In this document: positions 51,889 through 60,968 of the stretch, in pieces | Layout: each line of letters starts with the position of its first letter | Numbering within the stretch: the stretch's first letter is position 1 | DNA from: Campylobacterota bacterium | GTDB taxonomy: Bacteria; Bdellovibrionota; Bacteriovoracia; Bacteriovoracales; Bacteriovoracaceae | Length of the DNA: 64,000 nucleotides | Assembly: GCA_003650125.1 (NCBI GenBank) | Contig: QNFX01000003.1 | Coordinates: 1-64,000, forward strand | Reading direction: 5' to 3' | Made by a program: the position numbers and the translations under genes | The notes under the pieces: generated by a model | The model's input: the letters and a program-made list of their open reading frames with translations, nothing else | The model's database searches: none | What the model was told of the DNA's origin: nothing

Positions 51889-53480
51889 TTTTTACTTTTT
51901 TCAAGTTTTATTGTTGAAAAAATATCATGGCCTAAAGGAGATAATTTGTAACCTTGTACTTCATCAAGCATTGCTCGATAAACAACAGAGTGTGCAATAG
52001 GAACCCACGGCGCTTCTTCTTTAAAGATTTTTTGTGCCTTTTTATACAATATGGATCTTTTTTTCTGATCATTTTCTCTAATGGCCTTAACAATGGCCGA
52101 ATTAAATTTTTTGTCGCACCATCTAGCTAAATTAGAGCCTGTTTTAATAGAGGCACAGCCAAGTAAAATATTAAGAAAGTTATCGGGATCTCCGTTATCT
52201 CCAGTCCAACCCATTTGGATCAAGGAGTGCTCTCCTTTATTTGCCTTTGATAAATAAGTCGCCCAGTCATAGGTAATAAGTTTTGCTTTAATTCCAACCG
52301 CTGCTAAATCAGCTTGCATCATTTCCCCCATTTTCTTTCCATTGGGGTTGTAAGGACGGTTTATAGGGAGGGTCCAAATTTCAGTTTCAAATCCTTGTTC
52401 ATAACCGGCCTTTTTTAAAAGTTCTTTGGCAAGTTTTGGATTGTATTTATAATCTTTAATGGAATCATCGTATGACCAAATTCCCGGAGGAATAGGGTTT
52501 TTTGCTACGATGGCATGGCCCATATAAATGGCCTTAATATAAGCGCTTTTATTTAAGGCATGACTTATCGCCAGTCTTACAAGCTTGTTATTAAAAGGTT
52601 TCTTTTCAGTATTAAATGCTAGGTAGGACACATTAAGTCCTGCACCTTGAACAATTTTTATTTTTTTATTGGCCTTCATGGAAGGCAGATCAGAGGGGGC
52701 CGGATTATAGATGAAATGGCACTCACCAGTTTTAAGCTTTTGATAGCGGACATTTGCATCAGGAGTGATGGAGATGACCAAATTTTTAATCACTGGAACA
52801 GTTCCAAAAAAATCAATATTTTTCTTATACCGAATCTGGCTATCTTTTATGTACCTGATAAAAATAAAAGGTCCAGTACCTACAGGGTAATGATCAATTT
52901 TATCGGCATCTTTTTTTGAGATTAAATGTTGCCCATATTCTTTAGATAAAATACTCATAAAGGGCATGGCCATATTAGCTAAAAAAGGAGCATTGGGATA
53001 AGCGAGCACGATCTTAATTTTATAATCATTGATTTTAACAATATCTTTAATAAGCTTGCCCATCTCCATGGATTGAAAATACTCATAAAGGCCTCCACCT
53101 ATATTGTGAAAGGGGTGCAATACATCTCTCTGACGGTTAAAGGAAAATAAAACATCTTCAGCATTAAATTCCCTCGTGGGTTTGAAGTATTTTGTCTTAT
53201 GAAACTTCACACCTTTTTTGAGATTAAATATATAGGTTAGTTTGTCTTTAGATATTTCCCAGGATTCTGCTAGAGAGGGGATGATCTCAGTGCTTCCGGG
53301 AGCAAAATCTACCAATCGATTGTAGATGGTATAAGAAACGGCATTATTAGAGGTTCCGTCAGTGGTGATTTGGGGATTAAAGGCGACTGGGCTTCCTTCG
53401 GAGCAATAGACAAAAGTCTTGGCATGCAGAGAAAATAAAGGCAAAAAGCTTAAAAAAATTAGGTACTTAAATAGTCTCAT
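51885..53480 (-). CDS. dppA: Dipeptide-binding periplasmic protein DppA-like, 531 aa
   Basis: Signal peptide (residues 1-20, without a lipobox cysteine). FVYCSEGSPVAFNPQITTDG, YPVGTGPFIFIRY, FNKKLVRLAISHALNKSAYI-like FNNKLVRLAISHALNKSAY, and a late LIQMGWTGDNGDPDNFL are the family-5 DppA pattern (binding of the peptide N-terminus by the Asp in GDNGDPDN). First gene of dppABC, with AGGAG seven bases before the ATG. The peptide or haem-type ligand cannot be chosen. Confidence 0.93.
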   Translation of the reverse strand: MRLFKYLIFLSFLPLFSLHAKTFVYCSEGSPVAFNPQITTDGTSNNAVSYTIYNRLVDFAPGSTEIIPSLAESWEISKDKLTYIFNLKKGVKFHKTKYFKPTREFNAEDVLFSFNRQRDVLHPFHNIGGGLYEYFQSMEMGKLIKDIVKINDYKIKIVLAYPNAPFLANMAMPFMSILSKEYGQHLISKKDADKIDHYPVGTGPFIFIRYIKDSQIRYKKNIDFFGTVPVIKNLVISITPDANVRYQKLKTGECHFIYNPAPSDLPSMKANKKIKIVQGAGLNVSYLAFNTEKKPFNNKLVRLAISHALNKSAYIKAIYMGHAIVAKNPIPPGIWSYDDSIKDYKYNPKLAKELLKKAGYEQGFETEIWTLPINRPYNPNGKKMGEMMQADLAAVGIKAKLITYDWATYLSKANKGEHSLIQMGWTGDNGDPDNFLNILLGCASIKTGSNLARWCDKKFNSAIVKAIRENDQKKRSILYKKAQKIFKEEAPWVPIAHSVVYRAMLDEVQGYKLSPLGHDIFSTIKLEKSKK

Positions 53481-53525
53481 CTTTAACTCCTACAGGGGGA
53501 GATATGTTATAATGAACGAGGGCCT

Positions 53526-53699
53526 ATGAAAACAAACAAGAAACAAATTACGAGTAATTTCAAAGGATTAGATTCAAGTAAGAAAAAATCACTGAGTCAG
53601 GAAAAAAAACACCACAAACATCAAAATCAGCAGGAACAGTTAAATCGCTCCAATAAAAAGGGACATAATCTACACGATTTAATTAAGAAGGTAGCTTAA
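53526..53699 (+). CDS. Putative small basic protein, 57 aa
   Basis: A short frame with GAGGGCCT before its ATG. It is extremely hydrophilic: Lys, His and Gln predominate (KKHHKHQNQQEQLNRSNKKG), with no hydrophobic core and so probably disordered. Its last 17 bases overlap the convergent sfsA. The composition of the opposite strand and the start context favour a genuine gene, but without a homologue it is uncertain. Confidence 0.45.
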   Translation: MKTNKKQITSNFKGLDSSKKKSLSQEKKHHKHQNQQEQLNRSNKKGHNLHDLIKKVA

Positions 53700-54384
53700 A
53701 AGGGAGTGCTTTTTTTATTTTAATCCCCTCTTTACTCACTACACATTGATAGACCAGAATTTCTAGTCCTAATTTATGGCCTTCTTTTAGAAGACGACTG
53801 TATTCGGGGTCTATTTCAGTCGCAGGCATGAAACTATTCACATCTTCTCGCTGTACCAGATAAAACATCACGCCCCGATGGCCTTTTTGAATTAAATTTG
53901 TAAGTTCACGAAGATGTTTTTGTCCTCTTTCTGATTTGGCATCAGGAAAGAGTGCTGTTTTTTTATCTCCTAGCAGGGTTACATTTTTAATCTCTACAAA
54001 GCATTGCTCATCACCCTTTGAAAGAAAAATATCAAGGCGACTATCGCCAACTTTGTATTCGGGTTTTATATATTCATAACCTGTAAGCTCTTTAATCTCG
54101 TCGTTTTTAATAGCTTCTAAAACAATTTTGTTAGGAAGGTGAGTATTCACTCCAATCCAGGTCTTTCCATTTGAAGTCATCTCCAGGCCATATTTTAATT
54201 TTCTTTTGGGATTATCATGAAAACTTAAAAGGCATTTCCAACCGGGTTCTAGGCATGTTTTCATGGAGCCAGTATTGGTGGAATGAGCGGTAATAATATC
54301 GCCACTTGGAAGTTCAACATCCACCAAAAAACGCTTGTAGCGCTTTATGATGGTTGCTTCAACGAGTGGGGGGGAGTATTCCAA
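53683..54384 (-). CDS. sfsA: SfsA family protein (sugar fermentation stimulation homologue), 233 aa
   Basis: Starts with TTG immediately after the stop of the upstream protease (AGGAA at six bases). The start MEYSPPLVEATIIKRYKRFL aligns with E. coli SfsA. Further conserved parts are HSTNTGSMKTCLEPG, DIFLSKGDEQCFVEIKNVTL, with the nuclease-like D...EIK acidic set, and PDAKSERGQKHLREL. Reported to bind DNA in E. coli; the fold looks like an endonuclease. It is co-transcribed with the protease gene. Confidence 0.93.
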   Translation of the reverse strand: MEYSPPLVEATIIKRYKRFLVDVELPSGDIITAHSTNTGSMKTCLEPGWKCLLSFHDNPKRKLKYGLEMTSNGKTWIGVNTHLPNKIVLEAIKNDEIKELTGYEYIKPEYKVGDSRLDIFLSKGDEQCFVEIKNVTLLGDKKTALFPDAKSERGQKHLRELTNLIQKGHRGVMFYLVQREDVNSFMPATEIDPEYSRLLKEGHKLGLEILVYQCVVSKEGIKIKKALPFKLPS

Positions 54385-56922
54385 TTAGAATTCCTGCATT
54401 TCCATCATGGTGGACATTCTAAGGATCTTTGGCATGATGGGAAGAAATCTTGCGGCCTCTACCATATACCAATCAAAGACTCCATCATCGAGGTCATCAA
54501 GCTTTCTTCGAGCTATAACTCGGTCTTTCTCAGCAATGTATTTTTTTACTAAAACAGTTGCGATTTTTTTCTTAGTTCTTTTATAACTAGGAGTTTTTGG
54601 ATAAAAATTAGTATTAGAAAACTTTACAACTTGTTTTCTAAGGTCATTAGCTCCTGACTGATATTGGAAGTAGGGTTTGAATATTTTACTTCCCTCTTTA
54701 GAAGAGGTGATAACTTCATCAGTTTGAGTAAATAGCACTTTATCTGAAAATTTAGTTATTAGCTCAACTAAGGATTTATCCTCAATGTTTAGTGACCACC
54801 TTTGGCCAGTTTTTGCAATGTTGAGTAAAAGTTCTTTTTCAAAATATTCAAAGTATTTATTGTAGAATTTTTTTACAGCACTTAAATTCTTCTCTGTTAA
54901 GTCCAATCTTTTAAGGTGGAAATTAAAATCAGACTTCATTTTTTTAACAAGAGGTACTTGGTTATCGTTACCTGGAATTAAGTCTTTGAAAATAATTTGC
55001 GAAACACTTCCCCATCTTGCAAAAGACTCCTCTTGAAACTTTTTAACTTCGGCCTTGTACTCTTCACTTCTAAGGTCACGAATATAAGAGAACTTATCAA
55101 AAATAGAGAAAAATGTTGCTTTTGGTGCCGCGGCCTTAACAATGAGGTCAAGCTTTGAGGCCATCCACTTAGCATTTCCTTCAGGAGAGACCTGAACCTT
55201 TCTTAAAACTTTATTAATCTTTTTTCCTTTAGCTTTTTCTAATTCTTCTTCCAAAGTTAAAAATAAGGAGTAAGCAAGTACGGAGGGCGCCTCCATCCAA
55301 TATTTATGATTTCCAATAATAGGGTTGGCCAGATAGTCCCAAACTTTACAGTCTTGAAACATTCCAATTGCTTTATGATCATCTGTACAAAAGAGTGGGA
55401 AATCCATTTCTTCCCAGTCTTTGTCGTCACTGTAGCCCCATTCAATTGCCTTTTTATCATAGGCCAGTGCTTCTCTTCCAAGTCTTATAAGACCACCCTG
55501 CATAGCAGCTGAAAAGCTTGGTGTGTAATCCATAACAGATGAAGTTGGATAAATTCCTTCAGGTAAAAGACCACTTAAGAAATAAACTTTAGTAAGGTCA
55601 TCCCATTTATCGTGAGTGATATTGGTATAAGTACTAGCTGCAAAATTATGCCTTAGACCTAAAGTATGTCCTACTTCATGGGCCACAACTTCTCTAATAT
55701 AATCCGCAACATATCTATGAATAATAACCTTACTTTCTTCTTCTGAGGTATCTTCAAGTTCTTTTAAAATTACATAAGCATCAGGTGCCATGGAGTGCTC
55801 CATGTGGAATTGACACTTCTGTGCAGACTCAAAACCTTTTAGTCCGAGTGGATTTGGAGTTGTTTCTTCTCCCGGAAATTTTGCCAACATCTTCTTTAAA
55901 AGATTTTTAGCTCTTTTAACTCCGCCAATGGCAAAAGAAGAAGTCATATAAACATGAGTTTGAAGAATTTCACCCGTTAGAGGATCCGATTGAATGTCAG
56001 CATAGGCAAAACCAGCAGTTTTCCAATCCATCCATGCTACGATGTTATAACCTGGCTCGTGAACCCCAATATTTTTTGGAAGGTCGGCAACTTTTAAAAA
56101 CTCTCTTCCAAATGCCTTATTCCAATATAAGATTCCATCTCTTACTGCTTCCTTATACTCTGAAGGAACATTGTCCGAGATGTAGTATGTAACTTGTTTT
56201 TTTGGATCAAATCGTAAAATGTTTACAACGGAACTTTCATCTCTTTCTTCTGCTTCAGGATCAAGCATGGGATAAGCATGAAAGTATCCTACCTTTTGTA
56301 GTTTAGAACTCTTTTTTGGTTTGAAATTTTTATTTTCTTCATAAGAAGAGAAAGTAAACTTAACTCGCCAATCACCATTTCCTGAGGTTCCAGGAATTTG
56401 GTAATGAATGAATTGATCAATGAATAAATAATTTCCTCTATGCTCAACTTTATCAATAAAGCTATGAGTTACTTGAATTGGTATTTCTTTTGAGGAACTG
56501 CCCATTCCACTTTTATAGAAGATGGTGCTCATCCCTGCTTTGAAATCTACCGTAATAGTAAGGTCATCTTCAGCAACGATAGGGAATTCAGAGATGAATT
56601 TTTTAGTATCCAGAGAAGTCGTTGTTAGCTTTCCGTCGAGTACCTCAAACAAAAAAAGTGAGTTACCTCTTTTTTTAAAAAATACCACTTTTGATGCCAT
56701 GGCATTTCCAGTAGGTGCCGGAGCGATGGTGATCCCTGCCGCTGTCATCAGAAGTCTGTGATTTAGTGCCAGGTTTTTATTGAAGGTAATATTGTAGTTA
56801 ACTTGACCTGATTTATCGCCGGAAAATGATTTCGTACCATAAATTAGGTTATTTAGAGGGGCGGAAAACACAGCAGAACTTGATAGAAGGCATAGAACTA
56901 AAAAGAAATTTTTTAATTTCAT
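54385..56922 (-). CDS. Large secreted zinc metalloprotease (metzincin-like), 845 aa
   Basis: Signal peptide (residues 1-20) after GGGAGAAAAA. The zinc site HEVGHTLGLRHNF (bases 55642-55680) is the metzincin HExxHxxGxxH type, followed by a Met-turn region in SSVMDYTPSF. It belongs to the DUF5117/DUF4953-type 'zinc-dependent metalloprotease' group. A beta-rich N-terminal half (about 1-240) precedes the catalytic domain; the C-terminal part is helical. It is likely released or placed in the periplasm. Its role may be digestion of proteins, but the natural substrate is unknown. It precedes sfsA in one transcript. Confidence 0.88.
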   Translation of the reverse strand: MKLKNFFLVLCLLSSSAVFSAPLNNLIYGTKSFSGDKSGQVNYNITFNKNLALNHRLLMTAAGITIAPAPTGNAMASKVVFFKKRGNSLFLFEVLDGKLTTTSLDTKKFISEFPIVAEDDLTITVDFKAGMSTIFYKSGMGSSSKEIPIQVTHSFIDKVEHRGNYLFIDQFIHYQIPGTSGNGDWRVKFTFSSYEENKNFKPKKSSKLQKVGYFHAYPMLDPEAEERDESSVVNILRFDPKKQVTYYISDNVPSEYKEAVRDGILYWNKAFGREFLKVADLPKNIGVHEPGYNIVAWMDWKTAGFAYADIQSDPLTGEILQTHVYMTSSFAIGGVKRAKNLLKKMLAKFPGEETTPNPLGLKGFESAQKCQFHMEHSMAPDAYVILKELEDTSEEESKVIIHRYVADYIREVVAHEVGHTLGLRHNFAASTYTNITHDKWDDLTKVYFLSGLLPEGIYPTSSVMDYTPSFSAAMQGGLIRLGREALAYDKKAIEWGYSDDKDWEEMDFPLFCTDDHKAIGMFQDCKVWDYLANPIIGNHKYWMEAPSVLAYSLFLTLEEELEKAKGKKINKVLRKVQVSPEGNAKWMASKLDLIVKAAAPKATFFSIFDKFSYIRDLRSEEYKAEVKKFQEESFARWGSVSQIIFKDLIPGNDNQVPLVKKMKSDFNFHLKRLDLTEKNLSAVKKFYNKYFEYFEKELLLNIAKTGQRWSLNIEDKSLVELITKFSDKVLFTQTDEVITSSKEGSKIFKPYFQYQSGANDLRKQVVKFSNTNFYPKTPSYKRTKKKIATVLVKKYIAEKDRVIARRKLDDLDDGVFDWYMVEAARFLPIMPKILRMSTMMEMQEF

Positions 56923-56958
56923 TTTTTCTCCCTGAGGTGGTAGAGATTGACAAACTTT

Positions 56959-56993
56959 TTAACATCGTAACACTAACAAATGTTAAGGTTAGT
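56959..56993 (+). promoter_or_regulatory. Interleaved inverted repeats upstream of pyrE
   Basis: TTAACAT (56959-56965) pairs with ATGTTAA (56980-56986), and ACTAAC (56972-56977) pairs with GTTAGT (56988-56993). The two are interleaved, so either exclude each other or form a pseudoknot. The end lies 11 bases before the ATG. It could be an attenuator, a translation switch or overlapping operators. Confidence 0.4.
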
Positions 56994-57004
56994 AGTCAAA
57001 AAAT

Positions 57005-57631
57005 ATGAGTAAAACCATGAAAGAAAGAATGGCCAAAATTTTGCTGTCAACCAACTGTGTACAGGTATCTCCCCAAGAACCTTTCTCTTATGCATCGGGC
57101 CTGAAAGGGCCAATATATTGCGATAATCGCAAGCTGCTTTCCCATGTCTTAGAGAGAAAACAAGTAGTTGAGGGGCTTCTCAAATTGATTGAAGCTTCAG
57201 AGGTTAAGTTTGATTCGGTATGTGGACTCGCCACTGCTGGAATTCCTCACGCCGCTTGGGTGGCCGATAAGCTCGATATTTCAATGATTTATGTACGTGG
57301 AAAGGCCAAAGAACATGGCAAGAAAAATCAAATTGAAGGTGAGTATAAACAAGGGGAGAAGGTCATTTTAATCGAAGATTTAGTCAATCAAGGCTCAAGT
57401 CTCAAGGGTGCGGTAGAAGCTTTAAAAAGTGAGGGACTAGATCCCATCGCCTGTTTTTGTATAGTGAATTATGAAATGAAGGTGGTCGAAGAAATACTTC
57501 CTTCCTTAGGGATTTCTCTCCATTCATTAACCGACTTCTCAACGATTATAAATGTGGCAAATTTGGATGATAAAGAGCTGAAAATACTTAAGAATTGGCA
57601 TAATAATCCGAAGGCCTGGACACCCTCTTAA
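57005..57631 (+). CDS. pyrE: Orotate phosphoribosyltransferase, 208 aa
   Basis: Pyrimidine synthesis: orotate plus PRPP gives OMP. FSYASGLKGPIYCDNRKLLS, CGLATAGIPHAAWVAD, YVRGKAKEHGKKNQIEG and the PRPP loop VILIEDLVNQGSSL identify it; the length is normal. No clear ribosome site before the ATG; a pair of interleaved inverted repeats lies upstream. It is separate from other pyr genes in this window. Confidence 0.94.
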   Translation: MSKTMKERMAKILLSTNCVQVSPQEPFSYASGLKGPIYCDNRKLLSHVLERKQVVEGLLKLIEASEVKFDSVCGLATAGIPHAAWVADKLDISMIYVRGKAKEHGKKNQIEGEYKQGEKVILIEDLVNQGSSLKGAVEALKSEGLDPIACFCIVNYEMKVVEEILPSLGISLHSLTDFSTIINVANLDDKELKILKNWHNNPKAWTPS

Positions 57632-57652
57632 TGGGTTGAATAATTTTATCAT

Positions 57653-57672
57653 TAGGGGTAGTTTCTCCTAAA
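57653..57672 (+). promoter_or_regulatory. Small hairpin in the gltA leader region
   Basis: TTAGGGG-TAGTTT-CTCCTAA forms seven pairs, one being G-T. It lies about 40 bases upstream of gltA. It may regulate gltA or end pyrE transcription; no T run follows, so a terminator is unlikely. Confidence 0.3.
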
Positions 57673-57714
57673 TATTACAATAACTTATAAAAAATAAATC
57701 ACGGGGAGTGATAA

Positions 57715-58983
57715 ATGGTCGATCATATGAAAATTAAATTAAATGGCACTGAAATTGAATTGCCAGTAATTGAGGGAACAGAAAATGAGAAGGCCATTGA
57801 TATTTCAAAATTACGAGCAGAAACAGGCCATATCACTCTAGATAATGGATTTGGAAATACTGGCTCTTGTAAATCTAAGATCACCTTTTTAGATGGTGAA
57901 AAAGGTATTCTACGTTATAGAGGCTATCCCATTGAGCAATTGGCCGATAATTCATCCTTCTTAGAAGTCTCTTATCTATTAAACCATGGAGAGCTTCCTA
58001 ATAAAGTAGAACTAGAAAAATTTGAAAAGACAGTAAAGGAACCTACCCTTCCGGTAGGGATATGTGATCTTTTAGATGATTTTCCAAAAACTGCTCATCC
58101 TATGGGAGTGGCCGCCTCAGCAATTGTTGCTCTCTCTGCATTTGTCCCTCGTGAAAATCTAGATATTACTAAGATTGATAAGGATGAGGTGCTTGGGCAA
58201 TTGATGGAAAGTATTAGCATTATTGCTGCTCGTTTCTTTCGGCACCGGCAAGGGAAAAAAATAATTGGAACTGACCCCAATCTAAGTTACGTAGAAAATC
58301 TTTATAATATGATGTTTGACGAAATTCCTTCTGAGAAAGTTAAAAAAGCTCTCGAGGTCCTTCTCATTCTTCACGCTGACCACGAACAAAACTGTTCGGC
58401 CTCAGCTGTTAGAGTAATCGGTTCTGCCCAGACGAACCCATATGCTTGTATTAGTGGTGGAATAAGCGCTCTTTGGGGAGCTCTTCACGGAGGGGCCAAC
58501 CAAGCAGTGATGGAAATGTTGCAGGATATTCAAGATAATGGTGGTGATTATCGTAAGGCCTTAGACCGCGCTAAAGATAAGGAAGATCCATTCAGACTTA
58601 TGGGATTTGGCCATAGAGTTTATAAAAACTTTGATCCAAGGGCCAAAATTATTAAAAAGGCATGTGACACCGTTCTTGATCAACTAGGAGTTTCTGATCC
58701 ACTACTAGATGTGGCCAAGGGACTTGAAAAAGTTGCTCTAGAGGATCCTTACTTTGTAGATAGAAAACTCTATCCCAATGTTGATTTTTATTCAGGAATT
58801 ATCTACCGAGCACTCGGAATTCCAACAGATATGTTTACTGTCATGTTTGCTATTGGAAGACTTCCCGGTTGGTTTGCCCAGTGGAGAGAGCTGGCCGAGT
58901 TCAAAGGCTCAAAAATAGCTAGGCCCAGACAAGTTTACATGGGTGAAAATGAACGTGATTATATTCCGATGGAAAAAAGATAA
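57715..58983 (+). CDS. gltA: Citrate synthase, 422 aa
   Basis: TCA-cycle entry: oxaloacetate plus acetyl-CoA to citrate. Signatures: GILRYRGYPIEQLAD, HADHEQNCSASAVR with a catalytic His, GALHGGANQAVMEML and GFGHRVYKNFDPRAKI with the second His; the Asp is in the C-terminal DVDFYSG-like NVDFYSGIIY. The length fits the hexameric type. The start is preceded by GGGGAG. rpmE is convergent, with its stop 2 bases away. Confidence 0.97.
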   Translation: MVDHMKIKLNGTEIELPVIEGTENEKAIDISKLRAETGHITLDNGFGNTGSCKSKITFLDGEKGILRYRGYPIEQLADNSSFLEVSYLLNHGELPNKVELEKFEKTVKEPTLPVGICDLLDDFPKTAHPMGVAASAIVALSAFVPRENLDITKIDKDEVLGQLMESISIIAARFFRHRQGKKIIGTDPNLSYVENLYNMMFDEIPSEKVKKALEVLLILHADHEQNCSASAVRVIGSAQTNPYACISGGISALWGALHGGANQAVMEMLQDIQDNGGDYRKALDRAKDKEDPFRLMGFGHRVYKNFDPRAKIIKKACDTVLDQLGVSDPLLDVAKGLEKVALEDPYFVDRKLYPNVDFYSGIIYRALGIPTDMFTVMFAIGRLPGWFAQWRELAEFKGSKIARPRQVYMGENERDYIPMEKR

Positions 58984-58985
58984 GC

Positions 58986-59228
58986 TTATTTTTTAGCTTT
59001 TTCTTTTGCCTTGGCGATTTTATCAGCGAATGAAGAGCCATATTTTTTCTGGAACTTCTCAATTCTACCTTCTGTGTCCATTACCTTTTGCTTACCAGTA
59101 TAAAACGGGTGACAGGCGCCACAGATATCTATTTTTGAAAGTGCAGCAGTGCTTCTCGTGTCGTAAGTAGCTCCGCAAACACAAGTGATAGTTACATTTT
59201 TGTATTCAGGATGGATTCCGTCTTTCAT
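58986..59228 (-). CDS. rpmE: 50S ribosomal protein L31 (zinc-binding form), 80 aa
   Basis: [19 protein letters not shown], then [14 protein letters not shown], is L31. Cys16, Cys18, Cys36 and Cys39 form the zinc-site of the C-plus paralogue. A C-terminal tail of alternating Lys and Ala is longer than in most. The Shine-Dalgarno is AAGGA. Confidence 0.96.
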   Translation of the reverse strand: MKDGIHPEYKNVTITCVCGATYDTRSTAALSKIDICGACHPFYTGKQKVMDTEGRIEKFQKKYGSSFADKIAKAKEKAKK

Positions 59229-59333
59229 TTTTGGGTCCTTCTAGGCCATTGATTTAATACAACAGCAGGTTTGAAAATAAGGCAGTAATTTCGCTAATTT
59301 TGGTCGCTCTGTCAACTTAGGTCGGAAAAAATA

Positions 59334-59621
59334 TCAGTGAGCGCTACAACTTCCACAACCCGCATCTTCTTCATCAGGAGCTCTTAGATCTGCTAGTGGC
59401 CAGTGGCCATAGCGCTTATTGATATCCTCAAGAGCATGTAAAAGTTCAGGGTACTCAGTTTGAAAAAAATCTTTTTTATCCTCTAGATCAGTACAAGTTA
59501 CATAATAGACAATATCTTGATCTGGAGTTCCTCCAAGAGAGATGAATGCCTTTAATTTTAAAGACTTATATTGGCAAAATGTCCAATTATCGGATGTGAG
59601 GGTATTCCATTTTTCGCTCAC
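59334..59621 (-). CDS. Hypothetical protein, 95 aa
   Basis: Start placed at GTG 59621, five bases after TAGGAG; a TTG at 59660 has no such site. It is soluble, with SLGGTPDQDIVYYVTCTDLE in the middle and a Cys-rich C-terminus EEDAGCGSCSAH. The CxxC next to a His at the very end may bind a metal or act as a redox site. No family recognised. It stands between rpmE and rpmG, on the opposite strand to rpmG. Confidence 0.7.
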   Translation of the reverse strand: MSEKWNTLTSDNWTFCQYKSLKLKAFISLGGTPDQDIVYYVTCTDLEDKKDFFQTEYPELLHALEDINKRYGHWPLADLRAPDEEDAGCGSCSAH

Positions 59622-59731
59622 CAGATCTCCTAATATGGTAATTTGCACAAACCTTAGCAATTTTCAGTTGCCAGAGCAAGCCAAACACTTGTAAGGTGTG
59701 CCACTGAATAATCAATCAATTGGAGTATCCC

Positions 59732-59911
59732 ATGGCCAAGGGACCTAGAGTAATCATACATTTAGAGTGCACAACCTGCAGAACTAGCGGTAAACCTGGA
59801 GTTAGTCGTTATTCAACTACTAAAAACAAGAAAACTACGCCGGATAGAATGGAGCTTAAAAAGCACTGTAGATTCGAAAATAAGCACACTGTTCACAAAG
59901 AAATTAAATAA
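59732..59911 (+). CDS. rpmG: 50S ribosomal protein L33, 59 aa
   Basis: The ATG at 59732 follows GGAG by six bases; a TTG at 59720 is upstream. [17 protein letters not shown] is the L33 N-terminus, and [13 protein letters not shown]-like [19 protein letters not shown] the end. The first CxxC (Cys13, Cys16) is present; in the second pair only Cys46 remains (CRFE). So a complete zinc ribbon is unlikely. Confidence 0.95.
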   Translation: MAKGPRVIIHLECTTCRTSGKPGVSRYSTTKNKKTTPDRMELKKHCRFENKHTVHKEIK

Positions 59912-60883
59912 TTAAAAAGATCGATCTCGCTTATTGAATAGCTTTAAGTATTTCTTACTTAATAGGTAGGGATGTTCCCTATTTGAAGCAGTGATAATAA
60001 AGGATTGTTTCCTTTCAATTTTTAGATTGGGAAAGGAATTTATGATAGTTGATATATTATAAGTATACTTTGTACCTACCTCATCTAAAATTTCTAGAGT
60101 GTACAAAGGCCTTGATAGATAGTGGTGGATCCTCTTTCTTACCTTATTTGGCATCTCATCTAAAATAACATCACTTTTTAAATTGGTTAAATTCTCTATA
60201 TATTTTTCAACCTTAGGCATGGCCAAAGCTCGTCCATTTTTTCCTACCCATTGACCTTCTTTTTGATCAATGGACAATTTTATTTTTTTGCCTTGAAAAA
60301 TTTTAACCGAGGTTATTTTCATTGGAGATTGGGAAAATATTCGTGGATTTATAAAATATGTAAGGTCTAATTTTTCTAAGGAGTAATCAAGCATATCAAT
60401 TTGAAAGATGGAGTTTTTATCTGAAACCGTCAAATAGGTAGAGTTTGAAATAGAATCTATCATCCCAAATTTTATTTCATCTTGATCTCCATCTTCGTGG
60501 ATGATTTTAACTTCCATAAGAGGAGTATCTAAAGAGAAACTAGAGAGGGTTAAAGGATCTTTCAGATATAGCTTTTTTATTTTGATATTTTTTAAAGTCT
60601 TAAAAAGAACGGCCAGTGATTTTTCTTCTGCCGGAAGTTTTCTTGGAACAATTAAATTCCATCGCCCTTCTGACTTTTTGAAATGAAATTCTCCTAGTCG
60701 ATTTTTAAGCCAAACTTCTTTTGCAGTATGCATATTTTCTTGAAAGAACAAAGATTTGGGAACAAGTCCTTGATTAGAATTTAATGTGGGCGCCCTAAAG
60801 AGTTCAGTGAACAGGGCACTAATACAAAGCACAAGAGCGAATGACATCAGTATAAGGCGAGATGTGTTAGGTTTTTTTAGCAT
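59912..60883 (-). CDS. DUF4340-like membrane-anchored protein, 323 aa
   Basis: One N-terminal membrane segment (LILMSFALVLCISALFTEL), then periplasmic beta-rich domain of the DUF4340 type: VWLKNRLGEFHFKKSEGRWNL, LFKTLKNIKIKKLYL, and the LTYFINPRIF repeat. DUF4340 genes often go with ABC-type gliding/export genes (GldG-like), but none is here. The function is unknown. AGGGA precedes the ATG. Convergent with rpmG, divergent from exbB. Confidence 0.75.
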   Translation of the reverse strand: MLKKPNTSRLILMSFALVLCISALFTELFRAPTLNSNQGLVPKSLFFQENMHTAKEVWLKNRLGEFHFKKSEGRWNLIVPRKLPAEEKSLAVLFKTLKNIKIKKLYLKDPLTLSSFSLDTPLMEVKIIHEDGDQDEIKFGMIDSISNSTYLTVSDKNSIFQIDMLDYSLEKLDLTYFINPRIFSQSPMKITSVKIFQGKKIKLSIDQKEGQWVGKNGRALAMPKVEKYIENLTNLKSDVILDEMPNKVRKRIHHYLSRPLYTLEILDEVGTKYTYNISTIINSFPNLKIERKQSFIITASNREHPYLLSKKYLKLFNKRDRSF

Positions 60884-60968
60884 TTAATTCCCTAGGTAAA
60901 TTCTTGTTTACTTTTACCCATTTTATAATGAATGTTTACCTTAGTATAGATTATCCCAATGGTGAATT

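Noticed and set aside
58975-59000. AT-rich palindrome between gltA and rpmE as a bidirectional terminator
   Set aside because: The stem has almost no GC pairs and coding stops lie within it; too weak to call.
59665-59715. tRNA-like anticodon arm (ACAC-TTGTAAG-GTGT) upstream of rpmG
   Set aside because: There is no T-arm, acceptor stem or 3' end that would pair; the stretch overlaps the rpmG leader. It looks like chance.
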